Positions 27,741 to 37,717 of a DNA stretch of 64,000 nucleotides are shown here, piece by piece. A model generated the notes under the pieces. The model was given only the letters and a program-made list of their open reading frames with translations. It made no database searches and had not been told where the DNA came from. This DNA is from Myxococcota bacterium (GTDB taxonomy: Bacteria; Myxococcota; XYA12-FULL-58-9; JALHOP01), in assembly GCA_022842935.1 (NCBI GenBank), contig JALHOP010000008.1, forward strand, positions 186,001-250,000, in the 5' to 3' direction. The translations under genes were made by a program, and so were the position numbers. Positions within the stretch are counted from its first letter, which is position 1. Each line of letters opens with the position of its first letter.

Positions 27741-28970
27741 TCAGAACAACTCTCCCAGCCACGAGCGCATGCGACTCTTCACTTTGTTGTAGACGTTGTC
27801 GTCGCGGACCTTGAAGAAGCGGCTCTCCTCGTGATCGCGGCCGTACATCACGAGGCCAACACCGGTCGCGTACATCGGGCTCTTCACGACGTCGACGAGA
27901 CCGCCGATGTTCGACGGCACGCCTTGGCGCACCGGCAGCCCCAAGATGTCCTCGGCGAGCTCAGGCATGCCCTTGAGCAAGGTCGCACCTCCCGTGACCA
28001 CGACCCCCGAAGCCAACAGGTCTTCGTAGCCGGTACGCTGAATCTCCTGGTGGACGAGCGAAAACATCTCTTCGACGCGCGGCTCGATGATCTCGGTGAG
28101 GATCTGCTTGGAGAGCTGACGGGCCTTGCGGCCGCCGACGCTCGGCACCTCGATGGTGTCTTCGGGCTCGACCATCGATTGCATCGCGCAACCGTACTTC
28201 TGCTTGATCTGTTCGGCCTCCTCCATGGGCGTACGAAGACCGACCGCGATGTCGCTCGTGATGTGATCGCCGCCAATGGCGAGCACGCTGGTGTGCACGA
28301 TGGAGCCGTTCGACCAAATGGCGATATCCGTGGTGCCACCGCCGATATCGATCAACGCGACGCCAAGCTCCTTTTCGTCCGCCGAGAGCACCGCATGCGA
28401 CGACGCGAGCTGCTCGAGCACGATGTCGGCGACGGTCAGTCCGCACCGTTGGGCGCACTTGATGATGTTCTGGGCGCTGGTGACGGCCCCGGTGACGATG
28501 TGGACGCGGGCCTCGAGGCGCACGCCGCTCATCCCGAGCGGCTCCTTGATGCCGTCCTGATCGTCGATAATGTATTCCTGAGGTAGGATGTGAATGACCT
28601 CGCGATCGAGCGGGATGGCCACCGCCCGCGCGGCGTCGATAACGCGGTTGATGTCGGCGCGAACGACCTCTTTGTCCTTCACGGCGACGATACCGTGGCT
28701 GTTGAAGCCCTTGATGTGGCCCCCCGCGATGCCCGCGTAGACGTGGGAAATCTCGCAGCCAGCCATCAGCTCGGCTTCCTGGATGGCCTGCTTGATCGAG
28801 TCGACCGTCGCCTCGATGTTGATGACCACGCCTTTGCGCAGCCCCTTGGACGGGTGGGTCCCAATACCAACGATGTCGATGCCGCCGGTTGCCGTCACTT
28901 CTCCGACAATGGCGCAGATCTTCGTGGTCCCGATGTCCAGGCCAACGACCAACTCACCTTTTTGAGCCAT
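27741..28970 (-). CDS. ftsA: FtsA, actin-like membrane tether of the Z ring
   Basis: 409 residues. It has the actin-fold phosphate motifs VVGLDIGTTKICAIVGEV at the N-terminus, ALIDIGGGTTDIAIW in the middle and VVTGGATLLKGMPE near the C-terminus, with the FtsA-specific SHVYAGIAGGHIKGFNS (1C domain). The extreme C-terminus YNKVKSRMRSWLGELF is an amphipathic helix suited to membrane binding. It binds the FtsZ tail and recruits later divisome proteins. It follows ftsQ by five bases. Confidence 0.97.
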   Translation of the reverse strand: MAQKGELVVGLDIGTTKICAIVGEVTATGGIDIVGIGTHPSKGLRKGVVINIEATVDSIKQAIQEAELMAGCEISHVYAGIAGGHIKGFNSHGIVAVKDKEVVRADINRVIDAARAVAIPLDREVIHILPQEYIIDDQDGIKEPLGMSGVRLEARVHIVTGAVTSAQNIIKCAQRCGLTVADIVLEQLASSHAVLSADEKELGVALIDIGGGTTDIAIWSNGSIVHTSVLAIGGDHITSDIAVGLRTPMEEAEQIKQKYGCAMQSMVEPEDTIEVPSVGGRKARQLSKQILTEIIEPRVEEMFSLVHQEIQRTGYEDLLASGVVVTGGATLLKGMPELAEDILGLPVRQGVPSNIGGLVDVVKSPMYATGVGLVMYGRDHEESRFFKVRDDNVYNKVKSRMRSWLGELF

Positions 28971-28975
28971 CTCAA

Positions 28976-29851
28976 TTACCTCGCGGTTGCTAGGAGATCA
29001 GTTGCCGGGTCCGCGTCGGTGCGCGTGGGCGCCTCGATACGAGCCTGGATGAAGCTTCGACCGACGGGCGCGTCCGCCCACAAGACTCGGGGCGCGGCGC
29101 CCAACTGTGCCAAGCGTGCGAGCGACGCGGCGGCGACGTCCAGCGCCTGGCGCGGCTCGCGACCCAAGTGCGTCGTCATGGCGTGGGCGCCTGTGACACG
29201 GGTCACGACGCTCCAGCCTAGCGCCTCGTCCCAGTGCAGCTCGTCGACACGACCGAGCGCACTCACGCGACTCTGGACGAGCTGTGCAACCTCCGTCGCA
29301 TCGCGGACGCGCGCATGGACCCCTTCGGCGTCGCGCGCGGCTGACTCGCGTGAAAGGCCGGTCAACACCGGCACATCGAGCTTGTCGTCGGCGCTTTGGC
29401 GCTTCACCAACTCGCCGCGCCGATTCGCGACGTAGAGATCGACGACGCCAGTCCCAGCCTCGCTGCCGAGAGCCACCACGATGATGGGATCGTGCTCGAC
29501 AACCTCGATGGTCACCTTGTCGGGCAGGCGACGCTTCACGGTGGCGCTGTCGACCCAGGGATGCCGCCGCAAGCTCATCGCGATGTCATCGAGGTCGAGC
29601 GCGAGCATGGGATCGCCGAGCTTCACGCCGGCGTAGGCGACAATGTCAGGCTCGAGGGCACGCACGGCACCGCTGACTTCGATGTTCCGAACAGCGAACG
29701 TGCCCGACTTGGCGAGAGCTTCCCATCCGTAGCGTCCCCCCAGAACGACACCCGCGAGGGTCGCGACCGCCGCCATCCACGAAGCGATGATGCGGAACAC
29801 CGGTAGACGCGTCGCTTCGTCGGCTCGACTGCGCCGATTCTTCTTACTCAC
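28976..29851 (-). CDS. ftsQ: FtsQ/DivIB division protein
   Basis: 291 residues. A basic cytoplasmic tail (KKNRRSR) is followed by a transmembrane segment at about 20-45 and a POTRA domain beginning [34 protein letters not shown]. The FtsQ beta domain then includes [26 protein letters not shown]. It is a bitopic divisome protein that scaffolds FtsL/FtsB. The start is a GTG overlapping the murC stop (GTGA). Confidence 0.94.
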   Translation of the reverse strand: MSKKNRRSRADEATRLPVFRIIASWMAAVATLAGVVLGGRYGWEALAKSGTFAVRNIEVSGAVRALEPDIVAYAGVKLGDPMLALDLDDIAMSLRRHPWVDSATVKRRLPDKVTIEVVEHDPIIVVALGSEAGTGVVDLYVANRRGELVKRQSADDKLDVPVLTGLSRESAARDAEGVHARVRDATEVAQLVQSRVSALGRVDELHWDEALGWSVVTRVTGAHAMTTHLGREPRQALDVAAASLARLAQLGAAPRVLWADAPVGRSFIQARIEAPTRTDADPATDLLATAR

Positions 29852-31233
29852 GCTTTCACCTCCGAACGCGCCGCGAGGAATTCCTCACCGGCTTGGTAGA
29901 CGTTTCCGGCACCTAGCGTGAGGATGAGATCGCCGGGCGTGGCGATGTCGGCGAGGCGCGCCGCGACCCGCTCGACCGGACCGATGTATTCGGCATTCGG
30001 GTGACCGTGCTTGCGAACGGCCTCCGTCAGGGCCCAGGCGTTGACGTCGGCAATAGGCGCCTCGCCGGCCGCGTAGACATCAGCAATGAGAACGACGTCG
30101 GCGTTGCCGAACGATGTCGCGAACTCACCCATCAGATCGCGGGTCCGCGTATAGCGGTGGGGCTGGAACACGACGACGAGGCGCCGCTTGTGTGAGCCCT
30201 TGGCTGCTTCGAGAGTCGCTTGAATCTCCGCCGGGTGGTGCCCGTAGTCGTCGACCACGAGGATGTCATTGACGTGACCCTTGACCTCGAAACGGCGACC
30301 AACGCCGTCGAAGCTCGCGAGGGCCTGGCTCGCGACATCGAACTTCACACCGACTTCATCAGCGACCGCCAAAGCAGCCAGTGCGTTGAGCACGTTATGC
30401 TTCCCGATCATCGCGAGCCTGGCGCGTCCGAGCTCGACCCCTTTCTTCTTCACGGTGAAGCTCATGGCGCCCTCGAGGGCCTCGAGCTCGGTTGCCACCC
30501 AGTCGGCTTGGGGCGCGAAGCCGTAAGTGACCGCCCGTTTCTCGAAGCGAGGCAACGCCTGCTGAACTGTCGGATGATCGAGGCAGACCACGGCAGCTCC
30601 GTAGAACGGCACTTTGTTGGCGAAATCCACGAACGCGTCGACGATTTGTGGGAGGCCGCCCCGCCAGTGATCGAGGTGCTCGGGGTCAATGTTCGTGATG
30701 ATCGCGATCGTCGGCATGAGGCGCAGAAACGAGCCGTCGCTCTCGTCCGCTTCAGCGACCAAGTATTCGCCGCCGCCGAGGCTTGCGTTCGTGCCAATCG
30801 AACGCAGGCGGCCGCCGATGACGACCGTGGGGTCGAGTCCACCCTGGCGCAAGATCGTGGAGACCAGCGAGGTCGTCGTGGTCTTGCCGTGGGTGCCGGC
30901 GACAGCAATGCCGTACTTGAGGCGCATGAGCTCGGCGAGCATCTCGGCACGCCGGATGACGGGAATTCCGCGGCTGCGCGCCTCGCGTACCTCGGGGTTG
31001 GTGGCATGAACCGCGCTCGACACCACGACCACGTCAGCGTCGCCGACATGGCTCATGGCGTGGCCCTTGTGAATCGTAGCGCCAAGCGAGGCGAGCCTCT
31101 TGGTGACGCTCGATTCGGCGAGGTCGCTGCCGCGGACGTCGAAGCCCAGGGCGATAAGCACTTCGGCGATGCCGCTCATCCCAATGCCGCCGATACCCAC
31201 GAAGTGGAGCTTTCGCGCGCGCTCTCTAAACAC
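29848..31233 (-). CDS. murC: UDP-N-acetylmuramate--L-alanine ligase
   Basis: 461 residues. It adds L-Ala to UDP-MurNAc in the cytoplasm. The N-terminal nucleotide-binding glycine motif is [17 protein letters not shown], the ATP P-loop is [12 protein letters not shown], and the Mur ligase central motifs HLDHW and the C-terminal [10 protein letters not shown] are present. It overlaps murG by eight bases upstream and ftsQ downstream. murB and ddl, which often sit next to murC, are absent here. Confidence 0.97.
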   Translation of the reverse strand: MFRERARKLHFVGIGGIGMSGIAEVLIALGFDVRGSDLAESSVTKRLASLGATIHKGHAMSHVGDADVVVVSSAVHATNPEVREARSRGIPVIRRAEMLAELMRLKYGIAVAGTHGKTTTTSLVSTILRQGGLDPTVVIGGRLRSIGTNASLGGGEYLVAEADESDGSFLRLMPTIAIITNIDPEHLDHWRGGLPQIVDAFVDFANKVPFYGAAVVCLDHPTVQQALPRFEKRAVTYGFAPQADWVATELEALEGAMSFTVKKKGVELGRARLAMIGKHNVLNALAALAVADEVGVKFDVASQALASFDGVGRRFEVKGHVNDILVVDDYGHHPAEIQATLEAAKGSHKRRLVVVFQPHRYTRTRDLMGEFATSFGNADVVLIADVYAAGEAPIADVNAWALTEAVRKHGHPNAEYIGPVERVAARLADIATPGDLILTLGAGNVYQAGEEFLAARSEVKA

Positions 31234-32290
31234 GACCTACCTCCTCGAGAGCATCGGCGATGGCGCTCGCGGCGTACGGGCGGCCGACATCGTGGGCAGC
31301 CTTCGCCATGGACACCAGGCGATTGCCATCGAGCTCCGTCAAGAGCTTTGCCAGATCGTCCGCCAAGCTAGCGGACTGCGCGAGATGAATGGCGGCGCCC
31401 GTCGCGGCGAGCGCTTTGGCGTTCGCCGTCTGGTGGTCGTCGGTGGCGCCCGGGAACGGCACCAAGATCGATGGGCGTCCGACCACCGTGAGCTCGGCGA
31501 TACTCGTCGCCCCAGCCCGGCACACGACGATATCGGCGTCCCGGTAGGCTGCCGCCATGTCGTCGATGAACGCGGACACGTGAGCGTCAGTCACGCCGGC
31601 CGAGACATACGCATCCCGCACGCGTTGCTGATCGGCTTCACCTGTCTGATGACGCACCGTGAGGTTGAGATCCCGGAGACGCGGCGCGAGCTTCATCATG
31701 GCCTCGTTGATCGCGCGCGCGCCCTGCGAGCCGCCAAACACGAACAACCGACGTGGCGATGATGGCGTGTAGACGCTCTCTCGAACGGGGACCAGATCGG
31801 CGCGCACCGGATTGCCAAGCACCTTCACCTTGTCACCGCTCAGGGTCGTCGTTGGTAGCGAAGCGATGACGCGTGCGGAAACGCCAGCAAGGATTTTGTT
31901 GGTAAGACCGGGGATCGCGTTCTGCTCCATGACCACGCACGGGACGCCGAGCAAGCGCGCGGCCAACACTGCGGGGCCAGCGGCGTAGCCACCGACGCTC
32001 ACCGCGACTTGGGGCTTGAAGCGGCGCACGACGCCCAGGGCCTTGACGAGCGCTATCGGCAGACGCGCAAGCCCCATGAACAAGCCGACGACGCCCGTAC
32101 GCTTCAAACCGGACACCGGCAAGAGGGCGAGCTCGAACCCAGCCTTCGGTACGGCGCGCGTCTCGATCCCCCGTGCCGTGCCAACGAAGAGGATGCGAGC
32201 CTGCGCATCGCGCCGCTTGAGCTCTTGGGCGAGTGCGATCCCCGGAAACAAGTGACCACCTGTGCCGCCGCCTGCGATGAGGACGTCCAT
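31226..32290 (-). CDS. murG: MurG, lipid II-forming GlcNAc transferase
   Basis: 354 residues from the ATG at 32290, one base inside the ftsW stop (TGATG). The glycosyltransferase family 28 N-terminus [19 protein letters not shown], the acceptor loop [20 protein letters not shown] and the C-terminal donor region [13 protein letters not shown], then [16 protein letters not shown] are all present. It transfers GlcNAc to lipid I on the inner membrane face. The open frame upstream to 32428 lies inside ftsW and has no homology. Confidence 0.97.
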   Translation of the reverse strand: MDVLIAGGGTGGHLFPGIALAQELKRRDAQARILFVGTARGIETRAVPKAGFELALLPVSGLKRTGVVGLFMGLARLPIALVKALGVVRRFKPQVAVSVGGYAAGPAVLAARLLGVPCVVMEQNAIPGLTNKILAGVSARVIASLPTTTLSGDKVKVLGNPVRADLVPVRESVYTPSSPRRLFVFGGSQGARAINEAMMKLAPRLRDLNLTVRHQTGEADQQRVRDAYVSAGVTDAHVSAFIDDMAAAYRDADIVVCRAGATSIAELTVVGRPSILVPFPGATDDHQTANAKALAATGAAIHLAQSASLADDLAKLLTELDGNRLVSMAKAAHDVGRPYAASAIADALEEVGRV

Positions 32291-33477
32291 CACGTAGCGC
32301 CCCCTCTTTCGCGGGCGATACGCAGCAAGATGCCCGTGCCCATGAGGGCCGTGAGCAAATTCGAACCGCCATAGCTGACGAACGGCAAGGGTAAACCTTT
32401 GCAGGGCAACAAGCCGGTGGCGACGCACACGTTGAAGATTGCTGGGACGCCGATGAGGGCGACGATACCGACCGCAAGATACGCCGCGAAAGGGTCTTTC
32501 GCATCGCTCGCGATCGACAGACCGCGCCAGATGAACAGACCGAAACCGCTGAGCAGCGCAACGATGCCGACGAGGCCCAGTTCTTCTCCCAAGATCGCGA
32601 AGATGAAATCGGTGTGCGCTTCCGGCAGGAAGAAGAGCTTGTGCTTACCGTCACCGAGGCCGAGCCCGAAGACGCCGCCGGAGCCTATCGAAATGAGAGC
32701 TTCGGTCACCTGGTAGCCCACCGTGCTGCGGTAAGCCCACGGGTCGATGTAGCCCAGCATGCGCTGCAGACGAAACGGCGTCCCCATGACCAGGTGGTAG
32801 AAGACGGGTAGCGCCGCCAGGGCGAGTACCGCGATCGTCCGCAAGCGCAAACCCGCCGCGAAGATCATCGTGAACATGATGAGCTCGATGACGAGCGCGG
32901 TACCAAGGTCGGTCTCGGCGAGAATGAGCGCGACCGGAACCTGCGTGAGCATGACGGGGACCAAGAGCTTACCCGCCTTGCCTTGTTTCTTTTCGCGCTT
33001 GGCCAGGACGGCGGCGAGCATGACGATAACCGACATCTTGGCGAGCTCACTCGGCTGGAAACCCAACGGACCGAGCTGCAGCCAGCGTCGCGCACCACCG
33101 GCGACGTGACCGATACCGGGGATGAGCACGAGCACACAAAGCGCGGTACAGACGAGGAAGATCTTGAGCGCGTTGTCTCGCAGCCAATCGGTCGACGTGC
33201 GCATGAGCAAGAGACACGCGACTCCGCCGATGGCGCACGCTCGAAGCTGTGCGCGCAAGAAGACCTCGGCGTCACCGAAGTTGCGCTGTGCGTAGACCGA
33301 GCTGGCGCTGTAGACGAGTACAAGCCCGAGCGAGACCAGCGCGACGACCAGGCCGACGATGACCCCGTCGGTTCGGCTCGCGGCGACCGAACGGTCCTCA
33401 TGGGCGACGGCCCACTTGAAGTAGTGAGCAAAACCGGCAGAGCGGTAAGACGCCGCGAAGCTGCGCACACGCGTCAT
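32290..33477 (-). CDS. ftsW: FtsW, SEDS-family septal peptidoglycan polymerase
   Basis: 395 residues with about ten membrane segments. SEDS landmarks are VYSASSVYA in TM1, GGARRWLQLGPLGFQPSELAK, the ETDLGTALVI loop, HTDFIFAILGEELGLVG and the final PFVSYGGSNLL. It polymerises lipid II with FtsI at the septum. The extra 30 cytoplasmic residues at the N-terminus are common in this family. Its ATG overlaps the murD stop (ATGA). Confidence 0.96.
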   Translation of the reverse strand: MTRVRSFAASYRSAGFAHYFKWAVAHEDRSVAASRTDGVIVGLVVALVSLGLVLVYSASSVYAQRNFGDAEVFLRAQLRACAIGGVACLLLMRTSTDWLRDNALKIFLVCTALCVLVLIPGIGHVAGGARRWLQLGPLGFQPSELAKMSVIVMLAAVLAKREKKQGKAGKLLVPVMLTQVPVALILAETDLGTALVIELIMFTMIFAAGLRLRTIAVLALAALPVFYHLVMGTPFRLQRMLGYIDPWAYRSTVGYQVTEALISIGSGGVFGLGLGDGKHKLFFLPEAHTDFIFAILGEELGLVGIVALLSGFGLFIWRGLSIASDAKDPFAAYLAVGIVALIGVPAIFNVCVATGLLPCKGLPLPFVSYGGSNLLTALMGTGILLRIARERGGAT

Positions 33478-34895
33478 GACGCTCCCCTCCCCAGACTGGT
33501 CACCAACTCTTTGAACGTGCGGCCACGGTGCGCGTAGTTCGTGAACTCGTCGAACGAAGAGCAGGCGGGCGCGAGCAAGACGACCTCGCCAGCCTTGGCT
33601 TCCATCGCGGCTTGCGCGAAAGCGGCTCTCATGGTCGTCGCCAGGCGAAGACCAGGATGCTCACGGAACGCTTCGGCGATGGGCTTCTGAGCCGCGCCGT
33701 AAGCATAGACAACACGCACGCGCTGCTTCGAAGCTTCCACCAGACGCGCATAGCCGCCGCCTTTGTCGACGCCACCAGCGAGCAGGACCACTGGACGATC
33801 CATGGCCTCGACCGCGATGGCGGCCGAGTCGTCGTTCGTCGCTTTGGTGTCGTTGACGTATCGCACGCCACCGACCTCGGCGACGAGCTCGAGGCGGTGC
33901 TCGAGCCCCTTGAATTCCCGATAGGCGCGTTCGAAAAGTGGACGGCTCGTCGCGTCGACAATGCCAAGTCCGACAACCGCCAGGAACGCAGCCAAGGCGT
34001 TCTCGCGGTTGTGCCTGCCGAAGAGACGCGCATGCGTGAGGTCGAGCCCCTCCAGCACCGCGGCAGCCCCGACGCCGCGAACGGTATCGCCCTCGAGCCA
34101 GGCTCCGTGATGACCTGGGAGCTTCGCGGCGCGCGTCGAGAACCACATCAGCCGCGCATTGGTCTTCTTTGCCATCGCCGCAACGATCGCATCGTCAGCG
34201 TTGAGGACCGCGCTGTCTTCAGGCCCTTGGTTCTCGAGGATGTGCGCCTTCGCGTCGGCGTAATCGTCGATGGTCGCGTAGCGTTCGGCGTGGTCGGGCG
34301 TCAAGTTCAACACAACCGAGACGCGGGGCTTGAAACGGTAGGCCGTCTCGAGCTGGTAGCTCGACAGTTCGAGACTCGCGAGGTCGGTCGGCCGCTGATC
34401 GACCCAGTTCGCGATCGGCGAGCCGAGGTTGCCCCCCGCGAACGTGCGAGCACCGCGAGCCGAGGCGAGCACCCCGAGCAGTGCCGTCGTGGTGCTCTTG
34501 CCATTCGTCCCGGTGACCGCGGCGACGAGGCCCGGGAGCGGCGCGCACAGCTCGAGCTCACCGACGATCGGTACACCGCGGTCGCGAGCTCGCCTGACCT
34601 CGGCCTTGCGCGGATCGATGCCAGGCGAGATGGCAAGCAAGTCGCAGTCGTCGAAGGCGTCGACCGCAACAGGGCCGAAACGGTGGACGATCGTGTCAGA
34701 AGCCTCGAGGACGACCGGGAGCTCTGGTGTCTTGGCATCGACCAGCACCACGGTCGCCCCGCGCCGCATGAGGTACTCCGCCATGGCGCGGCCCGAGATA
34801 CCAAGACCGTAGACACCAACACGCCGGTTCACGAGATCCGCTTTTGCGGCGTCGATGCGAGCGAGCATCGCCGTATCGGAGAACCAGTTGGTCAT
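33474..34895 (-). CDS. murD: UDP-N-acetylmuramoyl-L-alanine--D-glutamate ligase
   Basis: 473 residues from the ATG at 34895, which overlaps the mraY stop (ATGA). It adds D-Glu to UDP-MurNAc-L-Ala. GLGISGRAMAEYLMRRGA is the N-terminal motif, GTNGKSTTTALLG the ATP loop, and LNLTPDHAERY, FGRHNRENALAAF and VNDTKATN the Mur ligase signatures. The same frame stays open to 35771 through mraY, but that Arg/His-rich extension is a shadow. Confidence 0.97.
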   Translation of the reverse strand: MTNWFSDTAMLARIDAAKADLVNRRVGVYGLGISGRAMAEYLMRRGATVVLVDAKTPELPVVLEASDTIVHRFGPVAVDAFDDCDLLAISPGIDPRKAEVRRARDRGVPIVGELELCAPLPGLVAAVTGTNGKSTTTALLGVLASARGARTFAGGNLGSPIANWVDQRPTDLASLELSSYQLETAYRFKPRVSVVLNLTPDHAERYATIDDYADAKAHILENQGPEDSAVLNADDAIVAAMAKKTNARLMWFSTRAAKLPGHHGAWLEGDTVRGVGAAAVLEGLDLTHARLFGRHNRENALAAFLAVVGLGIVDATSRPLFERAYREFKGLEHRLELVAEVGGVRYVNDTKATNDDSAAIAVEAMDRPVVLLAGGVDKGGGYARLVEASKQRVRVVYAYGAAQKPIAEAFREHPGLRLATTMRAAFAQAAMEAKAGEVVLLAPACSSFDEFTNYAHRGRTFKELVTSLGRGAS

Positions 34896-36040
34896 CGAAG
34901 TTTCAACGTCGTCAGAGACACCAGGGCCAAGATGATGGACACGATCCAGAATCGAACGATGATCTTGGGCTCGGGCAGCCCCTGTAGCTCGAAGTGATGG
35001 TGAATCGGCGCCATGCGGAAGACGCGACGGCGAAACAGCTTGAAGCTCGTCACCTGCGTGATGACGCTGACTGCTTCGGTGAGAAAGACGCCATGCAAGA
35101 TCGCCGAAAGAAACTCGTTCTTGGTGAGCACCGCCATGGTGCCAAGGGCGCCGCCGAGCGCGAGCGAGCCGACGTCGCCCATGAAGACGGAGGCGGGATA
35201 GGTATTGAACCAGAGGAAGCCGATGCCAGCTCCGGCGATAGCTGCGCTCACCACCGCGAGCTCCGAGACGCCCTCGATGTGCGAGATATTCAGGTACTTG
35301 GCAACGTTGAAGTCGACCCATTCGCCCTGCACGTGAAAGGTGAGCACCAGACCGGCGGCGTAGGCGAGGAAGAGCCAAGTCGCGGCCGAGACGACGGTTG
35401 GTCCAATCGCAAGACCATCGAGACCGTCGGTCAGGTTCACCGCGTTGGACGTGCCGATGATCACGAGGATGGCGAACGGTAGATAGAGCCAACCGATATC
35501 GGGATTCCAGCGGTCGACCGAGATGAAAGGGAATGTGAGGCGCGTATCGAACTCGGCGTGGGTACCAGGGATATGCCCCATGTGACTCGCCATCAGTAGA
35601 CCGGCGACCGCCAGGAGCACGACGAGCTGCCAGACGAGCTTCCAGCGACCGGCGAGACCCTTCGAGTTCTTCTTGCTCACCTTGCGGTAGTCGTCGACGA
35701 AGCCGATGACGCCGAAGCCTGCAGTGACGATGAGCACCGCCCACACCAATAGGTTCGAAATGTCGGCCCACAGTAGCGCCGCCGAAATCATCGACACGAG
35801 GATGAACAGCCCCCCCATGGTCGGGGTCCCGCCCTTCTTCTTGTGCGTCTCCGGCGTGTCTTCACGGACGTTCGAGACGCCATATTGGGTCTTGCGCAGG
35901 AACTCGATGAACGCCGGAAAGAACCAAAGCATCATCACCAGCGCGGTCAGCGCCGCAGCCGGGATGCGGAACGAGGGATACTCGAAGACGCGGAAGGCGC
36001 CGAACTCGTTCCTGAGCGATGAGAACAAGAGATAGAGCAT
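34892..36040 (-). CDS. mraY: MraY, phospho-MurNAc-pentapeptide translocase
   Basis: 382 residues with ten predicted membrane helices. It forms lipid I on undecaprenyl phosphate. The motifs present are KKGGTPTMGGLF, the metal-binding FVDDYRKV (Asp pair), NLTDGLDGLA and the C-terminal PIHHHFELQG. The start ATG overlaps the murF TAA stop by one base. Confidence 0.97.
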   Translation of the reverse strand: MLYLLFSSLRNEFGAFRVFEYPSFRIPAAALTALVMMLWFFPAFIEFLRKTQYGVSNVREDTPETHKKKGGTPTMGGLFILVSMISAALLWADISNLLVWAVLIVTAGFGVIGFVDDYRKVSKKNSKGLAGRWKLVWQLVVLLAVAGLLMASHMGHIPGTHAEFDTRLTFPFISVDRWNPDIGWLYLPFAILVIIGTSNAVNLTDGLDGLAIGPTVVSAATWLFLAYAAGLVLTFHVQGEWVDFNVAKYLNISHIEGVSELAVVSAAIAGAGIGFLWFNTYPASVFMGDVGSLALGGALGTMAVLTKNEFLSAILHGVFLTEAVSVITQVTSFKLFRRRVFRMAPIHHHFELQGLPEPKIIVRFWIVSIILALVSLTTLKLR

Positions 36041-37446
36041 TAGTGGGAATCCCCCCCTGACTGCCCGGACAGGTGTTCGACGACGCGCTCCATCTTCATG
36101 CCGCGCGAGCCCTTCACCGTGATCCAGTCGCCGCGCCGCATGCCGGAAGTCAGCGTTCGATTCAACGCATCGATGTCGAGAAAGGCTTCCGCCTCTGCTC
36201 CGTTATCGCGGGCACCCGAGGCTGTCTCGGTGGCATTGGGGCCGAGTGCGAGCACCCAGGTGATTCCAGAACGAGCGGCTGCTTCACCGACTTGGCGGTG
36301 CAATGCGGGTGCCGTATCGCCGAGCTCGAACATGTCGCCGATGACAGCCACGCGGCGGGCACCCTTTGGCGCGAGCTCGGCCAGGCTAGCGAATGAGGCG
36401 ATCATCGACTGCGGGTTGGCGTTGTACGTGTCGTCGACGATCGAGACGCCGTTCGGAAGATCGCGCAGGATGCGCTGACGGCCGCCCGGAACCTTCACGC
36501 TCGCCAGACCCTGCGCGATGGCCGCGGCGTCGAGCCCAAGCGCGTAGGCGCAAGCGGCGGCCGCTGCGGCGTTGGCTACGTTGTGACCACCGACCAGCGG
36601 CAACGCGACGTCGACCACAGCGCCAGCGATGGCGAGGGTCACGAGACTTCCTTCGCGGGCGCCGACGCTCTTGACGATGCGCACATCACAGCCGGGCCCG
36701 CGTCCGAACGTGAGCTGCTTTCGCTTCCCCACGAAGGGTAAGGCGATCTTCATGATCAGGGGGTCGTCGGTGTTGACGACCGCGGTGGCGTTTTCGGGCA
36801 ACATTTCGAAGAGCTCTGCCTTGGCGCGCGCGATGTTCTCGATGGTCCCAAGTCCCTCGAGGTGCGCGGGGCCGACAGTGGTGATGACACCGATATCTGG
36901 AACGGCAATGAGCGCCAGACGATCGATCTCGTGCCGCGCGTTCATCCCCATTTCGATGACTTGCGCCCAGGTACCTTCCGGCCGGGCAACCAACGTCAGC
37001 GGCACGCCAATCAAGTTGTTGAGGTTGCCCTGCGTCTTGTGAACGGGGCCACGCGCAGAGAGCGCCGCCGCGATGAGCTCCTTCGTGGTGGTCTTGCCAT
37101 TCGAACCGGTGACCGCGACGACTGGGCCATCTTCGCCGAGGCGGATGCCACGAGCGATGTCGCCAAGGGCGCGCAACGTATCGTCGACCACGATGGTCGG
37201 GACTCCGACATCGCCAGCGGTGTTTGCAAACGCCCGGTCGACACAGACGGCGACGGCGCCGCCTGCGACGGCTGCAGGCACGAACTGATGTCCGTCGAAG
37301 CGGTCACCGCGGAGCGCTACGAACAAGCACGCGGGCGGTAGGGACCTCGAGTCGGTCCCTACCGCCTTCACGCTCACGGGGAGCGCCCCTCCGCTGACTT
37401 GTGCCCCGGCGGCTCGCGCAAGCGCGCCGAGATCCCAAGATTTCAT
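36040..37446 (-). CDS. murF: UDP-MurNAc-tripeptide--D-Ala-D-Ala ligase
   Basis: 468 residues. It adds the D-Ala-D-Ala dipeptide. The N-terminal substrate domain contains GTDSRSLPPACLFVALRGDRFDGHQF, the ATP loop is GSNGKTTTKELI, and EMGMNARHEI, DDTYNANPQSM and AVIGDMFELG are MurF hallmarks. A GAGGT ribosome site lies upstream of its ATG. It is separated from murE by 267 bases, the longest gap in the mraZ-to-ftsA part of the cluster. Confidence 0.97.
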   Translation of the reverse strand: MKSWDLGALARAAGAQVSGGALPVSVKAVGTDSRSLPPACLFVALRGDRFDGHQFVPAAVAGGAVAVCVDRAFANTAGDVGVPTIVVDDTLRALGDIARGIRLGEDGPVVAVTGSNGKTTTKELIAAALSARGPVHKTQGNLNNLIGVPLTLVARPEGTWAQVIEMGMNARHEIDRLALIAVPDIGVITTVGPAHLEGLGTIENIARAKAELFEMLPENATAVVNTDDPLIMKIALPFVGKRKQLTFGRGPGCDVRIVKSVGAREGSLVTLAIAGAVVDVALPLVGGHNVANAAAAAACAYALGLDAAAIAQGLASVKVPGGRQRILRDLPNGVSIVDDTYNANPQSMIASFASLAELAPKGARRVAVIGDMFELGDTAPALHRQVGEAAARSGITWVLALGPNATETASGARDNGAEAEAFLDIDALNRTLTSGMRRGDWITVKGSRGMKMERVVEHLSGQSGGDSH

Positions 37447-37465
37447 CGTCTGTTACCTCTTCCCA

Positions 37466-37717
37466 TCATGTGTTGGAGCGGCGGGCCATTGGCACCCGCG
37501 CTGGTTCAAGTCGACTGTTGACCCCTGAAACGCGGCCGCCAAGAAGGCTGCCTACTCGCGCCGATGCCCCGAAGGACTGCTCCGTCCCTTGCCCACCGCT
37601 CCCACGAGCGCGCCAGGCCTCTGGCAAACGCCACGACATGGGCTCCTCGCTCTGAACCCTCTCGTCGCCGTTGCGCAACGCAAACGCCGCAGGCACCACG
37701 TACCAAGTCTCACTCAC
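37466..37717 (-). CDS. Possible small protein between murE and murF
   Basis: An 83-codon open frame whose GTG start overlaps the murE stop (GTGA), exactly like the real gene junctions of this cluster, and which ends 19 bases before murF. The product is basic and Arg/Gly/Ser-rich with no recognised domain, signal or membrane segment. Third-position GC is only moderate, below that of neighbouring genes. It could be a coupled small gene or simply an untranslated leader. Confidence 0.3.
   Translation of the reverse strand: MSETWYVVPAAFALRNGDERVQSEEPMSWRLPEAWRARGSGGQGTEQSFGASARVGSLLGGRVSGVNSRLEPARVPMARRSNT

Noticed and set aside
33474-35771. Long 765-codon frame seeming to extend murD upstream through mraY
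   Set aside because: The extra part is Arg/His/Gly-rich, runs through mraY in another frame, and murD homology begins exactly at the ATG at 34895.
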